Part shown: positions 26,401-30,975 of the stretch, in pieces
How positions within the stretch are numbered: position 1 is the first letter of the stretch
How the letters are laid out: every line of letters starts with the position of its first letter
Source: a virus
Virus record (IMG/VR): IMGVR_UViG_3300046009_007993
Coordinates: 1 to 30,975 of that record
Length of the DNA: 30,975 nucleotides
Direction: 5' to 3' (one strand)
Notes under the pieces: model-generated
Seen by the model: only the letters and a program-made list of their open reading frames with translations
Told to the model about the DNA's origin: nothing
Database searches by the model: none
Made by a program: the position numbers and the translations under genes

Positions 26401-29400
26401 CTGTGAGTAATCAACTTACTACACTAGTAATTGGAGCGCCAAGAGGCACAGCAGTTATACCAACTACATTTGACGATAATACAACCATTTTTGACTTTAG
26501 AAGTACCACTATAAGTGAATATGTTGCCAACAGTGGTGTTGTTTATGAGTTTGATTATTTGTCAGCTGCAAATGAATCAATACTGAATCCTGGAAAATTT
26601 ATTTTTGGACAACAAATATATTATTCGCAAAGTGGATCAAATGACCTGTTTGGCACTAGTTTAAGTTTGATAGATTCATATTTGCTAGTTGGTGCTCCTG
26701 GACAAGATTTAAGCGATAGCACAGCCAACGAAGGGCTGGTATCAGTGTTCAAGAATCAACAACGGTTGCCGGCATGGACTCCAACCAGCATGGAAAGACC
26801 TGTGGTTGATATTGAGCTAATCAACACTGCCAGCATGTTTGACAGATTGATTAGCACAGTGAATGTGTTCTTAGATTATTTTGATCCTTTGCAAGGCAAA
26901 GTATTAAGTGTCTGCCAGCGTAACCTTGATTACATAGGCGGTGTTGATCCTGCTAGTTACAACAATGGTGCAAATAATGTACTTGGCAATACTTGGTACG
27001 ATAACAAAGTTGGACAGGTCTGGTGGAATACCAGCACTATGCGATTTATTGATCCTAGGGCTGGTGACTTTATCTATGCCAACAAACGTTGGGGTCAGGT
27101 ATTCCCAGGCAGTGTTATAGACATTTACCAATGGATTCAAAGCACAGAACCACCAGCCTCATACACCGGCGAGGGCACTGTGTTTAGTACAACTGATTAC
27201 AGCTCAGTGGTTGTAGTGGGCAACTCAGGTGTATTAATAACTTATTATTATTTCTGGGTAAAAGATATTACCACTGTATACACTAATTCAGGAAAAACTT
27301 TGAGTGTTTACACAGTGGCTAGGTATCTAGAAGATCCCAAGAGCAGCGGGGTTCCTTACTTAATACCATTGGAATCTAACATTGTTGGTTTGACAAACTG
27401 TAGAGACTTTATTTCTGCATCTGACACAATATTACACATAGGATTTGATCAAGTCAAGAACGATGATGTCGTGCATTATGAATACCAGTTAATTGCTGAT
27501 GGTAGAGTCAACAGTAGATTAGCTGATAATTTGTACAACAAACTTGTAGATAGTTTATGTGGTATCAACGCCACTGGCAAACCAGTTCCGGATCCAAATC
27601 TATCTCCGGCAATGAGATATGGTGTATTGAATCGTCCAAGACAAAGCATGTTTGTTGACAGATACTCGGCGTTGAATAATCTAGTTGACTTTACAAACAA
27701 TGTTATGAGTCAGTTTGCATTGGCAGAACTCAATCTGTCGTTTAGTTTACTAAATGCCAAGGAACCTGAGCCTTCGGCAACCAGTGGGCAGTATGACATG
27801 AAAGTTGCTGACCTAGAACAATTGAGTTGGCAAAACATTTATATTGTTCCTCTTGGATACAAGTATTTGGTCAGCTTTGATGCTGCCAATGATGGTTTGT
27901 GGACAATTTATGAAGTACAAAGTGCTGGTATTGAATTACGCGAACTGGTGTTGGCACAAGTTCAAAGTTTTGATACTACCAAGTATTGGAGCTATGTGAA
28001 CTGGTATGCAGCAGATTACAATCCATCAACGCCAGTGCAATACGAAGTGCCAATCTATGCAGATCTGTCTACAATACAAAATCCATTTATTGGAGAAACT
28101 GCAAGAGTAAATGACAACGGGCAAGGCAGCTGGGAAATCTATAGATTTGATCTAAACCAAATCTGGGAAAGAGTAGCGGTTCAGGGCGGAACTATTGCCA
28201 TTGACGATACAATTTATGATTATAGTCTAGGACGTTGGGGCTTTGACAGCGAAGTTTTTGATGCTCAATACTTTGATGACAGCCCAGAAACAGAAACAAG
28301 ATATATTGTAAATGCAATCTTTGATGAAATTTTCATTGATGAACTGCTGATCTATCAAAATCAACTTGTTATTTTGTTGTTTAATTTTATATTAAGCGAA
28401 CAACAGTCGCCAGACTGGATAATGAAAACCAGTTTGATTGATGTACAACACAAAATACGTCAGCTTATTCCTTATGCAACGTATAGACGTGATAACCAAG
28501 ATTTTGTGTTACAGTATATTCAAGAAGTCAAACCATATCATGTGCAAATTAAACAATTTGATTTGCAGTACAGTGGTGAAGACTTTTTTACCGGTGATGT
28601 CACTGATTTTGATTTGCCTGCAAAGTTCTTTACAGCCATAGTACCACCTAGTTTCCAAAGTCCAATACTGAGTATTGACAATGCTTTTGCGTCAAGTCCA
28701 GCAGCTACTCCACCTGATGCTGAAATATGGCAAGAATTTCCTTATAACCAGTGGTTTAGTAATTACTTGCTTGAACTGGATGTTATAGAAATATCCAATG
28801 CTGGCAGCGGTTACACATCAGCACCAACTGTGGCAATTTCTGGACTGGCAACACGTTTAGGACAGGCCACAGCTCAAATTGATAGTCTAGGACGAGTGGT
28901 TAGTATCACAATCACTGACCCAGGCGAGGGTTACTACTACACTCCAACTGTGACCATATCAGGCGGCAACGGATCAGGTGCTCAAGCTGTGCCACGCATG
29001 ATAAACGATCTTGTACGCACATTTGATGTGACTATGAAGTTTGATAGAACAGAGTATAATCAAACTTTTGTGCCTTGGGAGCCAAACGTTACATATGACA
29101 ATGGTACTTTGGTCAGTTACGCAGATAGAATTTGGCAAGCAGCAAGTCCGGACAGCACCGGTGTTGACACCGCTGAATTCAACATCGAAGATTGGATTGA
29201 AGTTCCTATTGCGCTACTAAGTGGTGTAGACAGAACCATGGGATATTATATCCCGGGTATAAATCAGCCAGGTAAAGAGCTGCCATTATTAATAACCGGT
29301 GTTGATTATCCTGGTGTGCAAGTTAAAAACCTACCATTCAGTGCCAATACTGGGTTTGACAGATCACCGTTTGATACCTATGTGTATGACAACTATCAAA

Positions 29401-30975
29401 TAAGTCCAGAAGGTGTGCCTACTTACAGTGATGATTTGCTAGATGTTATTCTAGAGAGTCAATATCTTGACAGTTTCCTTGGCACTAGACCGTCAGATAT
29501 CATCACAGATGGTGGAGCCTATGTTGACACATATTCAAGTCATGCGCCAGAAGAGCTGGTTCCAGGCAGCGAGTTTGATACCTTGGACTTCCGTGTCTTC
29601 ACTAGACCAGGCGCAGATTGGACTGGACTTGGACACGGGTTTCAAATTGAAAGTGTGCGCTATGAATTTGATTCGGCGGACCCAGGATTTAGTTTTCAAG
29701 GTTTGGTAAGATTCCCCACAGTGATACAGGTTACCAACGTAACCAATTATTTGGACTTAAACTTAAACCTAGATTATTCTGTTGATTGGACCAATCAAAC
29801 TGTAACAATATTCAACAATGTATCCAACGGCGATACAGTTATGATTCGCGTGTTTGAACTAGGTGGCGGTAATCAACTCAATCGTGGAATCTATACTGGC
29901 CAGGAAGCAGACGCAGACATACTGGTTCCTGTGCAGTTCAGCGAAATTCAAGACCTAGTGGTTTTCATCAACGGAGAATACTTACCAGAAATCAATGATG
30001 GTTCTTCATTGAACTATACCTATGCAGCAGTTGGAACACGCAATACCATTATTCGTTTCAACGCAATCTTGGCTGCTGATGATTTTGTAAACATCACTGT
30101 ACAAGGTGTAACTCCTATCACACCTAACATGCAGTTACCTACTGTGCATACCTGGAGTGATCCGCAATCACAAATCTTTACAATCACAAATGCTGCAATT
30201 TTAACTTATAATTTAGAAAACAGCATGCAGGGTATGAATCAGGATATGTTGATTGTTACTCACAACGGCAAACGTTTGCGACCAAGTGAAACCATTGAGC
30301 ATTATGCTGACGGCAGTATTTCGTATGAACTGCCTACTCGCGGTGGATATAGTCAGGGTTTGATATCTGATAATGATATAAGAGTTTATTTGAACAATGT
30401 TTTACAAGAACAAAACACTGATTATATAATTCCTCCATGGGATGGTAGCACTTTACGAACCGTTGAATTTGTAAACAATCCAAGTCTTGGTGAGAGAGTG
30501 GTGATTGCAGTAAGCACAAGAGCTCAGTATACAGTGGTTGCCAATCAAATCACATTCAGATCTGGAATAGGGTTTGTAATACAGAACGGCGACATTATTA
30601 ACATAACCTCATGGAACGATACATCCGAACAGTTCTTGTTAACTCTAGTGTGGCAAGGTCCAGGATCAAGTGGTAGTATTACATCTGTTGAAGGATTTGA
30701 TACTGTGCCGTTTGACATAGGCACTGTGGTCAATGGTCCAGGCACATACGATTACAGCACAGGTACTCTAGTGGAAATCAACAACTTCAGTACCACAAGA
30801 ATACCACCACAATCGCCAGAAAGAATGTGGGTATACTACAACGGAAATAGATTGATTTTTGGTGATGGCTTTGGCACTGAAACCATTGATGGCATTGTGT
30901 ACATAACACTACCATTTGTGATTAGTTCAACAGATGTTGTTTCTGCTACTTTGTGTACTCAAAAGGTGGTTCCAA
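17427..30975 (+). CDS. Giant mosaic virion structural protein in the gp7 position, 3' end beyond window
   Basis: An uninterrupted frame of 4516 codons runs off the right edge; I checked the frame at several points along it. GGAG (17416-17419) precedes ATG 17427, which overlaps the gene 6 stop. The N-terminus (SVDFLPEIFQTPTNKQFLSA, then VVEPTAERSNYQLEP and FVNFAEYYWVP) is shared with very large structural proteins of cyanophages as I recall them. Later landmarks: cupredoxin-like segments (150-370), NPWSRYNRWFHREVI (about 650), YTKGQIVNYKNQLYVA (about 1905), seven FG-GAP motifs (2310-3110), KVGQVWWNTSTMRFIDPRAG (about 3195), QYIQEVKPYHVQIKQF (about 3695), GxGY repeats (about 3793 and 3832) and tail-fibre-type repeats to the end. 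No signal peptide is seen. Position after gp6 suggests gp7 or a gp7-fibre fusion; that is an inference. It is presumably a peripheral baseplate or host-recognition component. Confidence 0.8.
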   Translation, partial: MASIRSVDFLPEIFQTPTNKQFLSATLDQLIQEPNYSKVQGYIGGRIGPGVNANDYYVVEPTAERSNYQLEPAVVVTAGDSDTAVDAITYPGVIDTLNLQGSPTERASPLFSSEYYAWDPMIDLDKFVNFAEYYWVPTGTDPVPVFANALPIQADIQVTRNQTNYTFDYVDGNNPTITLVRGGEYNFELTQNFKSTVSFRVTNRGTSAYIIDYLPNPTLELIRGNTYEFVLNLGSPLPFFIKTQPTTGTTNLFSTGVVNNGAFEGVITFTVPYSAPDTLYYISENQSNMQGVFNIVDPTPGTGPRFWIQAAPGVQGTMPGLPNISSREVLGVTNNGTDLGTLTFTVPTKTAQNFYYTLDSIDNVDLATTMPFNKINGAYINEFLDTYGGIDGVADIVNKTLVFLQDPPIRDFDDAEEYGWIQTTGYSPNFDASLVEPGDYDFPNFNTTVPLLLKNQRFVVWRIDIDTDVFGDQYIVLTTLTQVNVYQKFTISSGIQYSSTQWFKNDEEVFERIPLLTAVLDTLYYQDGADPSMVGEIRLVEPEDISTLYIEDIIGKPNFTSANGVVFTNGLCVEFFDLVEPASYKQGTWYVEGVGTAIKLLSTSDFVTPELYAGTVPAPFDLFPFDSTNYEVQGNSPITQDYITINRASPDKNPWSRYNRWFHREVIVATGQYNNQPAILDQVYRAKRPIIEFRAGLKLNKFGTNGIAPINVIDFDIVDAFSQVAGQTQYIIDGYQLLEGSRVIFAGDRDPLVKNKVYSVSFIIPDTQLPLIPQPVIKLNEVLVPTVDDVTVCLTGITLQGTSFYYDGSNWVRTQVKNGVNQGPLFNVYDQDGISLGDHTRYPSSNFEGTKIFGYAQGTGPDDPVLKFPLKYLTISNVGDIVFDNFYYDDTFIYVLNRNSITEMVSTGFVREYSNQVDFTRRLGWQTARQASQQYQQFRFIYDGLPLQLDVRVNDQVQIAGQPTAFPVLKVFVGSKFIPPDQYTYSRSNNTTQIRLNNVYFEGDNIEVLVLSDQVSAVGFYQIPINLEFNPFNENSPEFTLGTVRGHYETIGENLLNLVGPINGSNNSRDLGNILIYGTNIVQQSSPLSLASFFLRNQSYGVFESIYFNSQEYIKFKNKLLDAVASNHYNTDKPGEILTQVMSQITRGLNSGSPFYWSDMLPSGNIFETAVYNFSVISTPVFDTQQVYDYTSSNYRGLNVYVNDFLLTRGYDYVTNPDAASLTITAPLAVGDVITIQEFESTLGNFVPNTPTKLGMYPAFRPRIYLDTSYQQPTFIIEGHDGSKTRAFGDIRDQILLEFETRIFNNLKIVSQLPIDVADIIAGQFTTTDFSNVDVQNILNQDFLSYVGWNKLDYQTQDYQSNDPFTWNYSQASNRLTGKPLLGAWRGIYLFTYGTVTPNTTPWEMLGFSQEPSWWQSIYGPAPYTSGNMVLWDDLEAGRIAEPGNDRIDLQYARPGLKQIIPAGPQGELLPPIDSIVGAYDPQGFKGAWTTSDYGPVEYSWRVSSAYPFAIMRLYALLRPAQFFSLNADRDLYVYNDELQQYLYNNRYRLSTKTLQLYGNVEGQSKASYINWIIDYNTYVGNLKSTERLKASLVNLDIRLAYRLAGFSNKQYVQLFLEKPSPNSVNTSLLLPDDSYDLLLYKNQPFDDVNYSSIMVQIVPNGYAVFGYGITKPYFPILVSRPIGILQTVSAGGISTQVPAVYTDEVVNIPYGTIFNNIATVVDFILSYGKLLERQGMSFTDTENGYILDWNQMAAEFMYWSQQGWADGSVINLNPSAVSLSVTKPLAIVDDLTQLNTNNQPKDQNGNVLTINNLVIERLENTFKMTSQNEQTISFAHLRFINYEQIIVLKNSSLFGDLLYNPVTGARQVRIRFNGYKTNDWNGQLNAKGFILNQDNIVDWRPNVRYTKGQIVNYKNQLYVARYIVQPSVAFDNNDWISSDYDQVQKGLLPNLPNKSDQLANSYDINNANLNTDSDLLSYGLTGFRPRRYMASLDLDDVSQLNVYRQFIGDKGTIAAIRLLTNANFGKEAAEYEIYENWGILQGIYGAQDNSKYIDLRLNAADLTSDASTVAVVDINEFSLADQNIVINDIFSSSYFVTSKDFLPTKDFVINSKSLPWAGYVNIDDVDAAVFDLINPQILNPFFDNLAVGSKIWVAAVNQFEWDIYRCTQVDSEIVTAQSNLDGTWVLICNQQHGLSKGEIVLIKQFDDQINGTYRIFSVPDLYTFTIELELADNQATTFNGNGLMLNLQTMRVAQPSDAVDLSYINQMEPGASIWVDNNGEGKWQVLTKVNQFSEFTTVAPTTIEPNTRFAQSLSQRSDHLAMLVGRPDFPSDKGSVINYLEQIVSANYLPGVTLNMLNVVGLGNYGSSVSIGGQLYAVAGAPSSANNVGYASILNWQEGVRASFYETQVLLALDQPGPGKFGHSVVMSQDERWVYIGAPEVNAVYVYGKQDIQTQSVTYTAAQGQFRYSAASLQFDFDTQLAVFVNNVEQIFTNQWYLDSTDVVFYAAPVAQSTVVIRRKETTVLDSEWFLNLPVTQTTGFGINAVFDVEIVRGQYRPKIVNPGRLFSIGEVITYKGTLFGGQSPLNDLRLTVTDITFTGEILGITVAGSFIPSSGLPYQFPIDQYLFGVTDIDSMTVFVNNVLQRPKLDYELVNADSSTPDSTGQDKLLVFMSIPPFGANIVVTGGTHYIFSAKISQPGLTRFGESLSTDRDGRSLIVGAPNVAQDSNFEVGESYFYSRNVEKFVVTNTSQATYTTTAPLVAPTVVKINGVVATNSEFYSPAQYTAGVNSVTFSVALQVGDLIEVETNQMILTQTLDADAVLESSSIKEKLHFGQAVGICLSGCSAYIGSPDYSYLDSTQAGLVSIYANQSKLYGLIQSNNAPTVLTAGSKIRINNVPVTVPDAPNNTVDGLVSVINSGIVPNVMSQNASGKLVIMVINQNSATRFNKLTVLPAFNSNLFTTLGFDCFVETQTLQSPYPVDGAGFGSTIAVSNQLTTLVIGAPRGTAVIPTTFDDNTTIFDFRSTTISEYVANSGVVYEFDYLSAANESILNPGKFIFGQQIYYSQSGSNDLFGTSLSLIDSYLLVGAPGQDLSDSTANEGLVSVFKNQQRLPAWTPTSMERPVVDIELINTASMFDRLISTVNVFLDYFDPLQGKVLSVCQRNLDYIGGVDPASYNNGANNVLGNTWYDNKVGQVWWNTSTMRFIDPRAGDFIYANKRWGQVFPGSVIDIYQWIQSTEPPASYTGEGTVFSTTDYSSVVVVGNSGVLITYYYFWVKDITTVYTNSGKTLSVYTVARYLEDPKSSGVPYLIPLESNIVGLTNCRDFISASDTILHIGFDQVKNDDVVHYEYQLIADGRVNSRLADNLYNKLVDSLCGINATGKPVPDPNLSPAMRYGVLNRPRQSMFVDRYSALNNLVDFTNNVMSQFALAELNLSFSLLNAKEPEPSATSGQYDMKVADLEQLSWQNIYIVPLGYKYLVSFDAANDGLWTIYEVQSAGIELRELVLAQVQSFDTTKYWSYVNWYAADYNPSTPVQYEVPIYADLSTIQNPFIGETARVNDNGQGSWEIYRFDLNQIWERVAVQGGTIAIDDTIYDYSLGRWGFDSEVFDAQYFDDSPETETRYIVNAIFDEIFIDELLIYQNQLVILLFNFILSEQQSPDWIMKTSLIDVQHKIRQLIPYATYRRDNQDFVLQYIQEVKPYHVQIKQFDLQYSGEDFFTGDVTDFDLPAKFFTAIVPPSFQSPILSIDNAFASSPAATPPDAEIWQEFPYNQWFSNYLLELDVIEISNAGSGYTSAPTVAISGLATRLGQATAQIDSLGRVVSITITDPGEGYYYTPTVTISGGNGSGAQAVPRMINDLVRTFDVTMKFDRTEYNQTFVPWEPNVTYDNGTLVSYADRIWQAASPDSTGVDTAEFNIEDWIEVPIALLSGVDRTMGYYIPGINQPGKELPLLITGVDYPGVQVKNLPFSANTGFDRSPFDTYVYDNYQISPEGVPTYSDDLLDVILESQYLDSFLGTRPSDIITDGGAYVDTYSSHAPEELVPGSEFDTLDFRVFTRPGADWTGLGHGFQIESVRYEFDSADPGFSFQGLVRFPTVIQVTNVTNYLDLNLNLDYSVDWTNQTVTIFNNVSNGDTVMIRVFELGGGNQLNRGIYTGQEADADILVPVQFSEIQDLVVFINGEYLPEINDGSSLNYTYAAVGTRNTIIRFNAILAADDFVNITVQGVTPITPNMQLPTVHTWSDPQSQIFTITNAAILTYNLENSMQGMNQDMLIVTHNGKRLRPSETIEHYADGSISYELPTRGGYSQGLISDNDIRVYLNNVLQEQNTDYIIPPWDGSTLRTVEFVNNPSLGERVVIAVSTRAQYTVVANQITFRSGIGFVIQNGDIINITSWNDTSEQFLLTLVWQGPGSSGSITSVEGFDTVPFDIGTVVNGPGTYDYSTGTLVEINNFSTTRIPPQSPERMWVYYNGNRLIFGDGFGTETIDGIVYITLPFVISSTDVVSATLCTQKVVP
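18073..18315 (+). other. Cupredoxin-like segment lacking copper ligands (inside giant gene)
   Basis: Residues about 216-296 read NPTLELIRGNTYEFVLN, FFIKTQPTTGTTNLFSTGV, GVITFTVPYSAPDTLYYI and SENQSNMQGVFNI. The order resembles small beta-sandwich modules of the plastocyanin type, in which the last loop normally reads like YYxCxxHxxM. Here Cys and His are absent and only the Met remains. A partial second copy follows (GVTNNGTDLGTLTFTVPTKT and on). A structural rather than redox role is likely. Confidence 0.5.
24354..26760 (+). repeat. Seven FG-GAP-type beta-propeller motifs (inside giant gene)
   Basis: Seven F/Y-[GA]-x-S/A-h ... hhhGxP motifs start at residues about 2310 (RFAQSLSQ...VGRPD), 2366 (YGSSVSIG...AGAPS), 2422 (FGHSVVMS...IGAPE), 2705 (FGESLSTD...VGAPN), 2835 (FGQAVGIC...IGSPD), 2987 (FGSTIAVS...IGAPR) and 3075 (FGTSLSLI...VGAPG). 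Most are followed by a G-x-V-x-h-[YF] strand. This is the integrin-alpha FG-GAP blade signature, and seven is the blade number of that propeller. About 280 residues with fibre-type repeats lie between motifs 3 and 4. Confidence 0.75.
28795..28990 (+). repeat. Two GxGYxxxPTVxISG repeats (inside giant gene)
   Basis: Two copies, ISNAGSGYTSAPTVAISG (about 3790) and ITDPGEGYYYTPTVTISGG (about 3830), are joined by GRVVSITI. The second ends in GNGSGAQA. Such tandem Gly-Tyr/Pro-Thr-Val units form short beta arcs and are common in phage tail appendages. Confidence 0.7.
29955..30975 (+). repeat. Cluster of tail-fibre-type repeats (end of giant gene)
   Basis: A unit of the form hhhNGxxL...Y...., a strand, then ..P..GDxhxh recurs: VVFINGEYLPEI (about 4177), IVTHNGKRLRPSE (about 4277), RVYLNNVLQEQNTDY (about 4320) and WVYYNGNRLIFGDG (about 4469). 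Related copies sit earlier in the same protein: VFVGSKFIPPDQYTY (about 971), VYVNDFLLTRGYDYV (about 1200), VFVNNVEQIF (about 2488), VFVNNVLQRPKLDYE (about 2639) and VKINGVVATNSEFY (about 2768). Confidence 0.6.

Noticed and set aside
1-30975. tRNA genes, CRISPR arrays, insertion sequences, attachment sites
   Set aside because: I looked for cloverleaf-like intergenic segments, spaced direct repeats and terminal inverted repeats and saw none; almost all of the window is coding.

Overview
The window looks like part of the genome of a contractile-tailed, T4-like dsDNA bacteriophage. The best matches I can recall by eye are marine T4-like phages (cyanophage and pelagiphage relatives). The basis is T4-type genes in a recognisable order: 46, 47 and late sigma factor 55 on the minus strand, and baseplate/tail genes 48/54-like, 53-like, hub, 5-like spike, 25 and 6 on the plus strand. 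Coding is very dense, with genes abutting through ATGA or TAATG overlaps and no gap longer than about 110 bases. I see no tRNA, CRISPR, insertion sequence or integrase. The host cannot be read from the sequence.

Minus strand, 1-6215 (read right to left): one compact operon starts at about 6215 with gene 55, then 47, an unrecognised 236-residue protein with a faint sulfotransferase resemblance, a class I SAM-dependent methyltransferase, 46, and a B12-binding-type radical SAM protein that runs off the left edge. In T4 the 46/47 pair and 55 are also near neighbours; here modification-type enzymes sit between and behind the two recombination nuclease genes.

Divergent control region, 6216-6325: a strong sigma-70-like promoter (TTGACA, 16-base spacer, TACAAT) points left at gene 55, and a T4-late-type AATAAATA box points right at the tail genes. 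A perfect 14-base palindrome lies between them. This suggests that host RNA polymerase makes gp55 first, and that gp55 then switches on the rightward late genes.

Plus strand, 6326-30975: a tail/baseplate block. It contains a tail-tube-cap-like protein with a long proline-rich N-terminus, a LysM-like gp53 analogue, a probable hub protein, a gp5-like spike without a lysozyme domain, an unrecognised protein, gp25, an enlarged gp6, and then a single open reading frame of at least 4516 codons that leaves the window still open. A second late box precedes gene 6. The giant protein is a mosaic: a conserved N-terminus, cupredoxin-like segments lacking copper ligands, seven FG-GAP (integrin-type) beta-propeller motifs, GxGY repeats, carbohydrate-module-like segments and many tail-fibre-type repeats. 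It is the most unusual object in the window.
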